Notes: a model not told the origin generated them from the letters alone. 64,000 nucleotides of DNA from an uncultured Chlorobiaceae bacterium (GCA_903994525.1 CAJEXW010000017.1:1-64000); one strand, 5' to 3'; positions 50,504-62,274 are shown, counted from the stretch's first letter. Numbers and translations: made by a program.

Positions 50504-51394
50504 TCAGGGTGCTGGCCTCTCATCAGGGTAGATTGTTTTATGCAGTTCAGCTATTCCAAGAAGCACTCGCGGGCCAGGACGGAGAAAGAGACTGTTGTCA
50601 AACCGGTCATAGACCCTGTGCGTTTTCACAGCGGTAATCGATCCCCATCCGGGCCGGTTTATCACATTATCAATCGCTGAAGCCTTTTTTGCCATATACA
50701 TGCAGGCGATTACCTCAGGACATTGTTCGATGATCCACTCCTGGGAGATTTCGAAATAATCTTTATTGACCACGTCGCCAATATTTTTTCCTCCAGCATA
50801 CGTTATGAGTGCGGAAGTGTAGCTCCCTTTGCCGCCAGTCCAGAAAGGATCATCCCATATTTCAAGATAGACCGTTTTTTTTCTGGTCTGAGCTGACGCT
50901 TTTTGTTTGAATTGTGCAAGACCGTTACTGATTGTGATAGCCAGGCTGTCGGCCTCTCTGAGGTGGCCGGTCAGCCTTCCAAGTTTTCTCAACGCATCCG
51001 GGATATCATCTGGTGATTGACAGGTGATACTCTCTCGTTGAATGCCAAGCGCCGATATCTTTTTCCCCATCTCCTTATCCGCCAGATTAACGTCAACGAC
51101 CAGATCAGGATGGATTGATGCAAGCAGCTCAAGTGATGGTCTGCCGAATGCGCCTGTGACAGGTACCTTTGCCGCTGCTGCTGGCCAGTCGCAGGCGGTG
51201 GTTCTGCCGATGAGCTGATCGCCAGCCCCGATGGCAAAAATCATCTCGGTCAGACTTGGCGCAAGGCTTACAATTCGAGGTTTTGATGCGACGGTTCTGC
51301 TCCTCGGAACTTTTTGCTGATCACATCCTGATATCAGAAGCAGTAGTACAGGGAATACAAGAGCAATGGTTTTACAGCGCAAGATGTTCTGCAT
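50504..51394 (-). CDS. Cobalamin-type periplasmic binding protein (BtuF-like)
   Basis: A 296-residue ABC substrate-binding protein of the metal-chelate class. A lipoprotein signal peptide ends LLLLISGC, giving the acylated Cys near residue 24. The binding domain begins PRIVSLAPSLTEMIFAIGAGDQLIG, then PVTGAFGRPSLELLASIHPDLVV, the pattern of BtuF and related proteins. No BtuC or BtuD gene is nearby. I chose ATG 51394 because it gives a clean signal peptide; the longer frame overlaps the Nudix gene. Uptake of corrinoid is likely; iron-siderophore is the alternative. Confidence 0.83.
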   Translation of the reverse strand: MQNILRCKTIALVFPVLLLLISGCDQQKVPRSRTVASKPRIVSLAPSLTEMIFAIGAGDQLIGRTTACDWPAAAAKVPVTGAFGRPSLELLASIHPDLVVDVNLADKEMGKKISALGIQRESITCQSPDDIPDALRKLGRLTGHLREADSLAITISNGLAQFKQKASAQTRKKTVYLEIWDDPFWTGGKGSYTSALITYAGGKNIGDVVNKDYFEISQEWIIEQCPEVIACMYMAKKASAIDNVINRPGWGSITAVKTHRVYDRFDNSLFLRPGPRVLLGIAELHKTIYPDERPAP

Positions 51395-51782
51395 ATCGTT
51401 GAAGTATGTGCAAGTGGTTGAACGCAAGTGGCATGGCAAGGGCTTCATCCAGGGTGAACCAGGCAATCTTCTCTACTTCGTCCGGCATCAAATCAGGTGC
51501 GCCTTTTCCGGGGCCATAAAAGGCTAGTGCCACGGCGTGAAAGTTGTACTCAGGAAAGAGCTCGTCAAAAAAGGCGAGAAAGGTCGGCGTGGTAAAAAGA
51601 AGAGCGGTCTCCTCCTTCACCTCCCGCACCACTGCATCTTCGGCTGTTTCATAATCGTCTATGTGCCCCCCCGGAAGGCACCAATATCCCTCAAAAGGAG
51701 AGACACTCCGTTTGGTCAGCAGAATACAATCAGGGGCTTCATTCTCTGGAGTGATGATGGCGGCAACTGTAGCTTTTGGCAT
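51372..51782 (-). CDS. Nudix hydrolase
   Basis: A 136-residue hydrolase of nucleoside-diphosphate-linked compounds. The Nudix box reads GHIDDYETAEDAVVREVKEE, with Ala in place of the final Gly two residues later; the metal-binding glutamates are present. The start at 51782 (MPKATVAAII) places the fold correctly; an in-frame ATG at 51854 would add 24 residues with no domain match. It overlaps the btuF-like gene start by 23 bases, so they are probably in one operon. Confidence 0.9.
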   Translation of the reverse strand: MPKATVAAIITPENEAPDCILLTKRSVSPFEGYWCLPGGHIDDYETAEDAVVREVKEETALLFTTPTFLAFFDELFPEYNFHAVALAFYGPGKGAPDLMPDEVEKIAWFTLDEALAMPLAFNHLHILQRYAEHLAL

Positions 51783-51983
51783 GGCAATTTTGAAAAAAGG
51801 TTCATCGAAAGTAACGCAGATGTTCACAGAATGCAAGGAAAAAGCCATCGGCACTGTGATGGCAGCCCAAAAAATTGATGATGGTGTTGCGAGATATTAT
51901 TGATACTTTTTTGCATACGGGTTGGCGATGATGGTTGTTTGGCGGAATTGTGATTGTCGAGCGGAATTTATAACTGAGATGTC

Positions 51984-53684
51984 ATGCACGAAACTCTTTC
52001 ATGGGAGATACTCTTCGTTTTTATCGGCGGCTTGGCTCTCTTTCTCTATGGTATCAATGTGATGAGCAGTGCGCTGAAAAAAGCCACCGGGGCAGGTGTT
52101 CGCAGGTTGATATCGAGGATATCCGGGAACCCTCTCTATGGTTTGCTTGCCGGAGCATTTGCGACCGTGATTGTTCAGAGCAGCAGCACCATTATTGCCA
52201 TCCTTGTTGGGCTGGTGCAGGCTCGCCTTATGACGTACAGTGAGGCTCTGGCCGTTATGCTCGGCGCAGAAATAGGCACAACAGCCATGGCCCAGCTTGT
52301 TGCTTTCAGATTACACGACTATGCGTTGATAATTTTTGCCACAGGTTTTGCCTTGAGCGTTTTGGGAAAATCAGAATCCCTTCGTTTTACCGGTGAAGCG
52401 CTTTCGGGGTTTGGGCTTCTGTTTTTTGGGTTGAAGGTGATGTCTGAAGCTGTCGTCCCCCTTCAAAGCTATGCGCCATTTCTCTCTCTTCTGCGTTATT
52501 TGGATAATCCTCTCCTTGGGGTTGGGGTTGGGATGCTCTTGACCGCGCTGATGCACAGCAGCGCAGCGTTTATTGGTATTCTTGTTACTCTCGCCTTGCA
52601 GGGTTCCTTAACCCTTGAGGCCGGAATGGCATTGGTACTTGGATCCAATGTTGGTACTTGTATCACGGCGGTACTGGCAAGTTCAGGAATGAAACGTGCG
52701 GCAAAAAGGGTTGCTTTGGCACAAGTACTTTTTAATGCGACAGGCATATTCCTCTTTCTGCCTTTTCTTCAACAGTTTGCGGAGTTGATTCGGTTTTTTT
52801 CCCCTATGGCTGGTGGATATGGTGCGGGTAAGCTTGCCAATGAGGTGCCTCGCCAGATCGCCAACGCTCATTTGCTCATCAATCTGTTTATGGCGCTTTT
52901 TTTCCTTCCTTTTCTTTCGCTTTTTGACAGACTGCTCTACTGGCTTCTGCCAGACAATCCGGAAGAGAGCCGATTGCTCCCTTCGGTGTGGTACCTTAAG
53001 GAGTCAGCGCTTACCACCCCTTTTCTTGCTCTTGGGTATGCCAAGGCAGAAGTTGCAAGAATGGGTAGTATTGCCGGTAAAATGGTGCGAGCATCCCTTT
53101 ATTCCTTTATCAACAGTGGGCCCGGTAAGGATGAGGTTTTTCCGCATCTTTCGGTCATCGGGGGTATCCATATGAGAGAGGAAAAACTCGATTTTCTTGA
53201 ATCCCGTATCTCGGATTACCTCATTAAAATAAGTCGAAGTGCTTTGAATGAACATGAGTCGAGAGAGGTATTTGCGTTGATGAACATAGTCACTAATCTT
53301 GAATCGATTGGCGACGTGGTTGAGACTTTTTCTGCTAAACTTCTTGAGAAAAAGCGGGAGTTGAAAAGTGATTTGAGTAACGCGGGCAAAAATGAACTTG
53401 TGGAGATACATTCGCTCGTCTGTTTGGAAATTGAACAGTTGGTCGGGTCTTTGAAGGAGATGGATCCATTCATGGCTGGAGTGGTTATTCATGGTGATGA
53501 AGAGTTCAAAAAGTTGGTGGCACAGGCCGAAACAGCACATCTCCGAAGAGTGTTTGTTATGCACGAAGCTGAAGTGACCCATGATGTCCATACTGAGCTT
53601 ATCGACTTGCTTGAACAGGTGCACCACTACTGCAAGATTATTGCAGGCAACATCCCTCATTCTGACGGGATGTCTCAACGATAA
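51984..53684 (+). CDS. Na/Pi cotransporter family protein with PhoU-like domain
   Basis: A 566-residue protein. The N-terminal half has two inverted transporter repeats, marked by VIVQSSSTIIAIL near residue 65 and a second, weaker MHSSAAFIGILV near residue 190, with GSNVGTCITA after it, as in NptA-type sodium-phosphate transporters. The C-terminal half (about 370-560) is helical and PhoU-like, usual in bacterial members. It probably moves phosphate, but some members act on other anions or as regulators. It stands alone upstream of the cobalamin riboswitch. Confidence 0.88.
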   Translation: MHETLSWEILFVFIGGLALFLYGINVMSSALKKATGAGVRRLISRISGNPLYGLLAGAFATVIVQSSSTIIAILVGLVQARLMTYSEALAVMLGAEIGTTAMAQLVAFRLHDYALIIFATGFALSVLGKSESLRFTGEALSGFGLLFFGLKVMSEAVVPLQSYAPFLSLLRYLDNPLLGVGVGMLLTALMHSSAAFIGILVTLALQGSLTLEAGMALVLGSNVGTCITAVLASSGMKRAAKRVALAQVLFNATGIFLFLPFLQQFAELIRFFSPMAGGYGAGKLANEVPRQIANAHLLINLFMALFFLPFLSLFDRLLYWLLPDNPEESRLLPSVWYLKESALTTPFLALGYAKAEVARMGSIAGKMVRASLYSFINSGPGKDEVFPHLSVIGGIHMREEKLDFLESRISDYLIKISRSALNEHESREVFALMNIVTNLESIGDVVETFSAKLLEKKRELKSDLSNAGKNELVEIHSLVCLEIEQLVGSLKEMDPFMAGVVIHGDEEFKKLVAQAETAHLRRVFVMHEAEVTHDVHTELIDLLEQVHHYCKIIAGNIPHSDGMSQR

Positions 53685-53745
53685 TGCGTTTGGTTCTTCG
53701 GAAAAAATATATTATTTAGGGCACTGTAAAGTTGTTCTTTCGTCG

Positions 53746-53960
53746 TAGCTGGTGCCGGCTTAAAAGCCGGAGAATAGGGAAGTACGTGAGAATCGTACAC
53801 TGTACCCGCAACTGTACAACGGTAAACCACAAAAGCCTTGCATTACGCATAATGCACTTGATTTTGCTGGTCGTTTCAGGTCACTGCACTGTTTTTCTCC
53901 CTGAAAAACTGCGGGAAGGCCGAAACGGAACCAAGCCGTGATAGTCAGGAGACCTGCCAG
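53746..53960 (+). promoter_or_regulatory. Cobalamin riboswitch
   Basis: Conserved pieces appear in order: GGTGCCGGC with its pairing partner GCCGG, AATAGGGAA, a hairpin GTACGTGAGAATCGTAC, the core ACTGTACCCGCAACTGT at about 53799-53815, and the B12 box AGTCAGGAGACCTGCC at 53943-53958. The segment between the core and the B12 box is about 125 bases, longer than in compact members, and contains extra potential stems. A further hairpin (GACTA / TAGTC) follows at 53983-54000 and could control access to translation or termination. It precedes the BtuB-like gene by about 160 bases and should repress it when cobalamin is plentiful. Confidence 0.93.
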
Positions 53961-54119
53961 TTATTTTTGCATAACACAATCGGACTACGGGCTATAGTCG
54001 GGGCAAAGCTGTACCTCTTTTTGCATTGCAATATATTTCAATGCTCATATCGTTACCTATGCCTTTTGCTTACCCCTGTCAGTTGATCTTTTATTCAAAC
54101 TGAAAACAGGTTATTTTCA

Positions 54120-55997
54120 ATGAACAAAAAAGTATTTCTTGTTGTCATGGCAGGCCTGCTGTGCAGCAAAGGGCTTCTGGCTGAAGTGCAGCCAGGCAGC
54201 TTTGTGGGTGAAGAGATGGTGGTGACTGCTACCAAAACGCTTAATTCTATTCGCAATGCTGGCGGAAGCTCGGTAACGGTTATCAGCGCTGAAGAGCTGA
54301 AAAGTTCTGGCAAGCGAACGGTTGCGGAGGCGATAAGGGGGACGAGTGGTCTTGATGTTACCTCGAATGGCGGTGTCGGCACACTCGCCAATGTTTTTAT
54401 TCGCGGCGCAGATTCCAAAAATACCCTTGTCCTGGTTGACGGAGTTCCGGCAAGCGATCCTGCCAACGCGAACAGTGAAGCAAACATCTCGAATCTTTCG
54501 CTCGATAATGTTGATCGGATAGAGATTGTGAGAGGTGCCGTCAGTTTCTTGTACGGTTCAGGTGCAACTGCCGGTGTCATTAACATTATTACCAAAACAG
54601 GGAATTCAATGCCTGAGGCCTTTGCCGGTGTTGAAGGAGGAACCTTTCGCAGTTACAAATTTTATGGTGGTGCGAATGGTCAAAAAGGTCATCTGAACTA
54701 TGCATTCGGAGTGTCGAGGCTGAAAATCGATGGGTTTTCCGCCGTTGATGAAAAGAACAAGTATATGAACCCGACAGGAGCGCCTTTTGAAAAGGATGGC
54801 TACCAGAATACCACTCTTTCAGGCAATCTTTCCTGGAGGTTAAATCAGAAAAGCACTCTTGAGGCCGTTCTCAGATACACCGATGCTGGTGTGGCGTACG
54901 ACAGTTCAGGAGCCGAAAAGCTTGGGGCAAATCTGGATTCCTCGCAGTTAAGCGGACGTGTTGCGCTGAAAATGAACTACCAGCCAGTTTTTTCGACGCT
55001 CTACTACACAGCAAATCATCAGGATCGTCGCTACCTCGACAGTGGGGCGCTCTCCAGCATCTTCAATGGAAAAATCTATGACATTGGATGGCAAGGCGAT
55101 TTCACGGCTGCGGAGAAGAACATCGTGAGCGCCGGCCTCAATTACCAGCACCAGACAATCTCAAATGGAAGTTTCGGGTTATGGCCTTCGCAACTGGATG
55201 CCAACTCGGCATCCACCAGTCTTTTCCTGCAAGATCAGTGGCATTTTGGCGGATTGATTGCCACCGGAGGAGTTCGCTATGAGGATAACAATAAGTCGGG
55301 CAGCAAATCAACCTTTCGACTCGCTCCGTCCTGCTCTGTTGGCGATACCATACTCAAATTCAGTTACGGCACCGGCTTCAGGGTACCTTCTCTTTACGAG
55401 CTCTACTCGCCTTATGGCAACACCTCACTCAAGGCTGAAACCAGCGCAGGCTGGGATGCTGGTGTAGAGCAGAAAGCCGGTGACGATTTGAAGCTCGGCG
55501 CAACGTATTTCCAGATGGATTATACCGATCGTATTGATTTTGATATGGCGACCTGGATCTATGCCCAGATGCCAGGAAAGACAAAGACACATGGTGTTGA
55601 GAGCTTTGTCGAATGGAGACCGGCAGGGCCGCTGTTTTTCGCGGTCAACTATACCTTTACCAAAACGGAAGATGCATCGGGTAGCGAACTTCGCCGCCGA
55701 CCACAGCAGAAGGTGGGGTTGAGCGGAAGCTGGAAGGCATCCAGCGCAACGAGGCTGGCGGGAAATATTCAGTGGGTTGGCACGAGCAAAGATCTCGGAG
55801 CCAAAGATGATGCCGGAACTACCACAAATCTTCTTCCAGCCTACCTTCTTGCGGGAGTTTCCGGTTCGCAAAAGCTGGGCGATTCAGTGGAACTCTATGG
55901 ACGGCTTGATAACCTCTTTGATACCTGGTATGAGGTGGCATGGGGCTATGCAACTCCCGGGCGCTCTCTGAATCTTGGGTTAAAGGTAAATTTTTGA
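54120..55997 (+). CDS. btuB: TonB-dependent outer-membrane receptor, BtuB-like
   Basis: A 625-residue outer-membrane transporter. A signal peptide (FLVVMAGLLCSKGLLA) is followed by a TonB box EEMVVTATK, a plug domain with VTVISAEEL, VFIRGADSKNTLVLVDGVPA and VDRIEIVRGAVSFLYGSGA, and a beta barrel ending LNLGLKVNF with a terminal Phe. The riboswitch upstream and the cobalamin genes downstream support corrinoid as substrate. A terminator follows, so the downstream genes may have their own promoter or rely on read-through. Confidence 0.93.
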   Translation: MNKKVFLVVMAGLLCSKGLLAEVQPGSFVGEEMVVTATKTLNSIRNAGGSSVTVISAEELKSSGKRTVAEAIRGTSGLDVTSNGGVGTLANVFIRGADSKNTLVLVDGVPASDPANANSEANISNLSLDNVDRIEIVRGAVSFLYGSGATAGVINIITKTGNSMPEAFAGVEGGTFRSYKFYGGANGQKGHLNYAFGVSRLKIDGFSAVDEKNKYMNPTGAPFEKDGYQNTTLSGNLSWRLNQKSTLEAVLRYTDAGVAYDSSGAEKLGANLDSSQLSGRVALKMNYQPVFSTLYYTANHQDRRYLDSGALSSIFNGKIYDIGWQGDFTAAEKNIVSAGLNYQHQTISNGSFGLWPSQLDANSASTSLFLQDQWHFGGLIATGGVRYEDNNKSGSKSTFRLAPSCSVGDTILKFSYGTGFRVPSLYELYSPYGNTSLKAETSAGWDAGVEQKAGDDLKLGATYFQMDYTDRIDFDMATWIYAQMPGKTKTHGVESFVEWRPAGPLFFAVNYTFTKTEDASGSELRRRPQQKVGLSGSWKASSATRLAGNIQWVGTSKDLGAKDDAGTTTNLLPAYLLAGVSGSQKLGDSVELYGRLDNLFDTWYEVAWGYATPGRSLNLGLKVNF

Positions 55998-56006
55998 TCA
56001 ACGTGA

Positions 56007-58228
<2,222 letters not shown>

Positions 58229-58274
58229 CCCGGAAGCGCGTATCGAAGCATAACCATTATCCTTATTGACCTTT

Positions 58275-59351
58275 ATGAACTCTCTTTTTTATCACCAGCA
58301 TGGTGGCACGGGCATCAACTCCGGTACGGATGTGCTTGATTTCAGTGTCAATATCAGTCCGATCTTTCCTCCAATAGGCACTTTGTCGCTTGACGATTTT
58401 TCGCTTCAGGCCTATCCCTCAATCGATGGAAAGGGAATAAAGGATTTTTACAAGACAAGGTTCGGGCTCGACAACGCCATGGTGTTGCCGCTCAACGGCG
58501 CAATTGAGGGAATCTACCTGCTTCCGCGTGCTCTCGGGCTCCGCCATATTCTGGTGCTTTCACCCTCTTTTTACGAGTATGAAAGAGCAGCAAGGATTGC
58601 CGGTGCTGAGGTAACATTTCTTCCACTGACGGCTGACAAAGGATTCCAGTTACCGGGGATCGAGCAGCTTGCCGAAGCCCTGCTTGATGCCGACGCTTTT
58701 TTTGTGGCGAACCCCAATAATCCCACAGGCACCGAGGTACCCCCGGAGATGATCATGGCGCTTGCCAGCCGCTTTCCCGACAAATGGTTTATTCTCGATG
58801 AGGCCTTTATCCAGTTTACCCCCGGCTTTCCGGATAACTCATTGATGTACCAGGTGATGGCACTGAAAAATGTGGTTGTGGTGCACTCGCTCACCAAATT
58901 CTACGCGCTTCCCGGTCTGCGGCTTGGGGCGGTGATTGCTCATCCTGATGTTATTGGCCGCCTGCTCTACTACAAGGAGCCCTGGACAGTCAATGCCATT
59001 GCCGAGTCAGTGGTCATGCTGCTGCTCAATTGCGGTGCCTACGAGGACGAGCTGAGCAACATGATTATTTCAGAACGGGAGCGCATAACAGCCCTCGTTT
59101 CAGGGATTGAGGGCATCCGCCTTGCCGGAGGTGCGGCCAACTTTTTTCTCGCGCAATGGAATGGATCCTGCTCACTTGATGCTTTGTTCTCATGGCTTGC
59201 CGAACGTCAACTTCATGTTCGTGATTGCCGGAACTTCTCCGGTCTCGAAGAGAACTATTTCCGCTTTGCCATCAGACGGCCGGTTGAGAATGACCGCCTT
59301 TTGGATGCTCTGAGGAATTGTCTGAACCATGATTTACAGGATTTACAATGA
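58275..59351 (+). CDS. cobD: L-threonine-O-3-phosphate decarboxylase-like PLP enzyme
   Basis: CobD (CobC in aerobic pathways) makes aminopropanol phosphate, the linker of the nucleotide loop. The 358-residue fold-type I enzyme resembles histidinol-phosphate aminotransferases: VLDFSVNISPI, ANPNNPTGT, ILDEAFIQFTP and the PLP lysine in VHSLTKFYALPGLRLG. The start LDFSVNI and the position between cobQ and cbiB favour the cobalamin role over histidine synthesis, which already has hisC. ATG 58275 is chosen over the TTG at 58266. Confidence 0.85.
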   Translation: MNSLFYHQHGGTGINSGTDVLDFSVNISPIFPPIGTLSLDDFSLQAYPSIDGKGIKDFYKTRFGLDNAMVLPLNGAIEGIYLLPRALGLRHILVLSPSFYEYERAARIAGAEVTFLPLTADKGFQLPGIEQLAEALLDADAFFVANPNNPTGTEVPPEMIMALASRFPDKWFILDEAFIQFTPGFPDNSLMYQVMALKNVVVVHSLTKFYALPGLRLGAVIAHPDVIGRLLYYKEPWTVNAIAESVVMLLLNCGAYEDELSNMIISERERITALVSGIEGIRLAGGAANFFLAQWNGSCSLDALFSWLAERQLHVRDCRNFSGLEENYFRFAIRRPVENDRLLDALRNCLNHDLQDLQ

Positions 59352-59467
59352 TGAACATGATTGGTGACGGGGTTGTGGTGGCGTATTGCAATGGTACCTT
59401 ACGATAGTGAAGAAAAATCAAGGAATCGTGCTCATCATGCGAATCACGGTTTCAGACAATAAACGTT

Positions 59468-60421
59468 ATGGAAACACCTGAGCTTCTTCTTCTGGGGGCA
59501 TTCGCACTTGACCTTATCTTTGGCGACCCTCGTTGGATGCCCCACCCGGTGAGAGGAATTGGCTGGCTTGCATTGCAGACCGAGGCACTGCTGAGGCGTA
59601 CTGCTCTGCCTCTTCGGCTGGGAGGTATTCTTGCTGTGCTGGTTGTTGTCGGTGGTTCTGCCGGAATTGCCGGGTTGCTCGTGATGCTGGCAACGAAGGC
59701 GCATCCAGCGGCAGGTATGGCTGTGGCCATTTATCTTATGTACAGTTGCTTTGCCGTCAAGGATCTTGCGGGTCATGCCGAAGCGGTACGGCAAGCGCTT
59801 GATGCTGATGATATTGAGTTGGCGCGCAAGAAGGTCTCCTTTATTGTTGGTCGCGATACGGCGGCCTTGACTGCCAGCGATATTGCACTTGCCGCAACCG
59901 AGAGTGTTGCAGAGAACAGTGTTGATGGTGTCACAGCGCCTCTTTTTTATGCGCTGCTTTTCGGACCGGTCGGTGCCATTGCCTACAAAGCAATCAATAC
60001 ACTCGACTCCACCTTTGGCTATAAAAACGAACGCTATCTTGAGTTTGGCTGGGCTGCGGCCAGGCTGGATGATTATGCCAACTATCTGTCTGCAAGAGTG
60101 ACAGTTCTTGTCATCGCACTCGCGGCGGCGATCAGTAACCTCAGGGTTTATGATATCTTTCAGGCAGTCCGTCAGGGTGCCCGACTTCACGCAAGTCCCA
60201 ACGCCGGATATCCAGAATGCGCTTATGCCGGAGCGCTTGGTGTCACCTTTGGCGGTGGCAGAAGTTATGGTGGAGAATTCCATAACGCTCCACTGCTTGG
60301 TGTCAAAACGGGGGAGTGTTCTTCGCTCACTATCCGGCAAAGTGTGAGGTTGATGCGGATGACGGCTGCGTTGTTTGTCGCCCTTGGAATAGGTTTGAGG
60401 TTGCTTGCGCAATCACTTTAG
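59468..60421 (+). CDS. cbiB: Adenosylcobinamide-phosphate synthase
   Basis: A membrane protein that attaches aminopropanol (phosphate) to adenosylcobyric acid. The 317-residue protein starts with the family signature ALDLIFGDPRWMPHPVRGIG, contains DGVTAPLFYALLFGPVGAIAYKAINTLDS in two pieces, and GYPECAYAGALGVTFGG near the C-terminus, with several hydrophobic helices. It is the last gene of the cobalamin block; the 116-base gap before it shows no gene. Confidence 0.95.
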   Translation: METPELLLLGAFALDLIFGDPRWMPHPVRGIGWLALQTEALLRRTALPLRLGGILAVLVVVGGSAGIAGLLVMLATKAHPAAGMAVAIYLMYSCFAVKDLAGHAEAVRQALDADDIELARKKVSFIVGRDTAALTASDIALAATESVAENSVDGVTAPLFYALLFGPVGAIAYKAINTLDSTFGYKNERYLEFGWAAARLDDYANYLSARVTVLVIALAAAISNLRVYDIFQAVRQGARLHASPNAGYPECAYAGALGVTFGGGRSYGGEFHNAPLLGVKTGECSSLTIRQSVRLMRMTAALFVALGIGLRLLAQSL

Positions 60422-60442
60422 TTCTTGATTTTGTGCACTATC

Positions 60443-61616
60443 TTAGCTCAAAGGCAGAAAAACAGGAGATAAAAGATTGGGCAGATTTCTCCTTATTCTC
60501 TGCGATGCGAGGGATGGAGGATTCAGGTGACTGCTCAGCTCATCCCGCCGCAACTGATCGTAAAACGCACTCTCTTCAGCCGTCAGTCTCGTGAGCGCAA
60601 CAGTTTCGGGAGATGGTTCAAAACCCCAAAGCGCTTGATGTTTCATCAGCGTTTCACGATCCATCAGAAGGGAGGCCACGTGGGGAAAGTACCCGCGTAA
60701 CTGGTTGAGAATGGCGAAGCCGTGGGTGTCGATGTCGCCCCAGTAGTGGATGACGCGGTCACGGAGCCATTCGACTTCGGCCAAATTCTCGAACCCATAA
60801 CTGGCTCCGAAAATCACCATTGCCTCGGGAACATCGGGGAAGGCGAGAAAGTTGATTTCGTTTTCGGTAATGAAGACCCTGGTAACAGGCAGCTCCAAGC
60901 GGGCAAAGGTTGCCTGTGTCACCGTGACATCCTGATCGCTCTCCGTCGAGAACAGCGCCAGTGTCGGGTCGAGGATTCGGAAGCGCACCCGCAGGGGTTT
61001 GTCCTGAAAGCCGTAACGGCGACAGAATCCTCCAACGCCAACCGCCGTTGCATCAATCTCCTCCGGCGAAAGGACGAGATCGAAGAGTTCCCCAAGCACG
61101 CCACGATGACCTTCGATTAATTTGCTGTGCACGCCGGGCAGGTCGATTTGGCGGAGGTAGATGCCAGGCGACAATGGAGAGGATGCGGGGCTACTTTTCG
61201 GCCAATTCAAGGGCTCGCAGGGAACGTTTTGCGAGCCAGGAGAGAAGCGCTGGTTGCTCGTCGCGGGAGAGCTTGACCATGGCGGCAAACTGCCGGGCTT
61301 CTTGCCGCTTGCCAATCAGCCCGAGGGCATCGTCGAGTGAATCAATCCAGATTTCTGCGGGAAGTTCATTGGTTCCCAGAATGCGGTGGTTGACGCTGCG
61401 CCATACAATACGGTACTGTTTCGCTGCCCCGGAGAGTCGGGCAATCCAGTCGCGCATTTCGGTAAAAGAGTCGCTTAACTCTCTGGAGTCGGGCCCTTTC
61501 AGCGTCAGGCATGGGGGAAAAATCTCTTCACTACCACAAAAGGAGGAGAGCAGGATGCCCCGATCCCAGAGTTTCTGCACCTGGGCTTTGAGTTCTGCGG
61601 GGGTTGTCCAGCTCAT
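60443..61616 (-). pseudogene. jetD: Wadjet JetD (DUF3322-DUF2220), frameshifted
   Basis: JetD is the Toprim-type nuclease of the Wadjet plasmid-defence system. The N-terminal DUF3322 part reads from ATG 61616 (SWTTPAELKAQVQKLWDRG, NHRILGTNELPAEIWIDSLD, WLAKRSLRALELAEK) and stops at 61191. The rest continues in another frame from about 61190 (PGIYLRQIDLPGVHSKLIE, EGHRGVLGELFDLVL), ending at 60443, and keeps the Toprim signatures ITENEINFLAF and YWGDIDTHGFAILNQLR. Around the break about 15-20 residues expected from the family seem missing, so a small deletion accompanies the frameshift. The last 20 residues also look degraded. The ATG overlaps the jetC stop. Confidence 0.82.
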
Positions 61617-61850
61617 TCCAGTGCCTTCTCTTTTTCGGCGCGATACTTTTCGATGGTGAGGTTGCGCAACACCGAGCAACGACCCTCCTGATTGTGAACA
61701 AAGCCGACTCTGGAGACGAAGGGCTCGATGATGTGGATTTTCTGCTACGGTGTGACAATGAGCAGTTGCAGGTTGAGCTGGGCGAAGAGTTGCAGGCCGT
61801 ACTGCGCTGATTCATCCGATCCGGTCAGCGAGCCTACACCATTTACCTTT
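61613..61850 (-). pseudogene. jetC: Wadjet JetC, C-terminal fragment with nonsense codon
   Basis: In the minus frame ending TGA at 61615-61613 the translation reads QYGLQLFAQLNLQLLIVTP, then TAG, then QKIHIIEPFVSRVGFVHNQ, EGRCSVLRNLTIEKYRAEKE, and KALE. This is the end of the SMC-like ATPase JetC; the TAG sits where a Leu codon is expected (VTPLQKIH). Homology fades upstream of about 61830, so the ATPase head N-terminus and everything before it are gone. The stop overlaps the jetD start, the usual jetC-jetD arrangement. No jetA or jetB remains in the window. Confidence 0.75.
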
Positions 61851-62100
61851 GTCCGAGATTTATCGCCACACAACAAGAGACGAATCATCTTGAAATTTTG
61901 CCAGTTTTGATTGGCTGAAATTGTTTGTTATACTGCAAAAGAAGTTGTTTTGATAACTCATGAAGATGTTGCTTGATACATCATAATCTGATTTGCTCAT
62001 TCAATAATCCCGAGAAGTTGCTTCAATCGGTTGCGGATCTTTCGTTTTCAGAGGAAAGTGAGTTCTTCTTCAGCCAGGCAAGTTGATGAGAAATATCCCT
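61851..62100. other. Stretch without a recognisable gene
   Basis: No convincing gene was found. A very short frame at 61961-61987 begins MKMLLDTS and then stops; this looks like the first residues of a PIN-domain toxin but is too short to call. A further open segment ending at about 62086 (NPEKLLQSVADLSFSEESEF) has no start codon and was not assigned. Confidence 0.5.
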
Positions 62101-62175
62101 CAAGTCCAAGAATTGTGTCATTCAGGATATTAACTTATTTTTACGTCGCAGGAGGTGCTGAGCTATGAAAGCTTA
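62101..62175 (+). repeat. Duplicated antitoxin leader, copy A
   Basis: These 75 bases match 63041-63115 with seven mismatches and no gaps. They include a CAGGAGGTG ribosome-binding site and the first codons ATGAAAGCTTA. The two copies are 940 bases apart. Confidence 0.9.
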
Positions 62176-62254
62176 TAATTTATTGATAAAGAAAATTTGT
62201 CAAGATTCCGGGATTTCCACTGTATCCAACAGCTCATGTACTGAAATACATTGA
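62165..62254 (+). pseudogene. Truncated antitoxin start (MKAY) on duplicated leader
   Basis: A 29-codon frame opens at the same place as the antitoxin at 63105 and shares its ribosome-binding site and the residues MKAY, then diverges completely (NLLIKKICQDSG) and stops at 62252-62254. It appears to be the stump of an antitoxin gene whose remainder was replaced. Whether the short peptide is made is unknown. Confidence 0.6.
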
Positions 62255-62274
62255 ATAGAGGACAGGAGATTACT

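Noticed and set aside
59352-59467. Gap between the threonine-phosphate decarboxylase-like gene and cbiB searched for a small gene or riboswitch
   Set aside because: No open frame with a start site and no riboswitch core motif was found.
60722-61659. Long plus-strand open frames across the jetD region
   Set aside because: They are antisense to conserved DUF3322 and DUF2220 sequence, have no recognisable domains and no ribosome-binding sites.
61961-61987. Very short frame MKMLLDTS resembling the start of a PIN-domain toxin
   Set aside because: Eight residues before a stop are too few to separate a remnant from chance, although the surrounding area is rich in such remnants.
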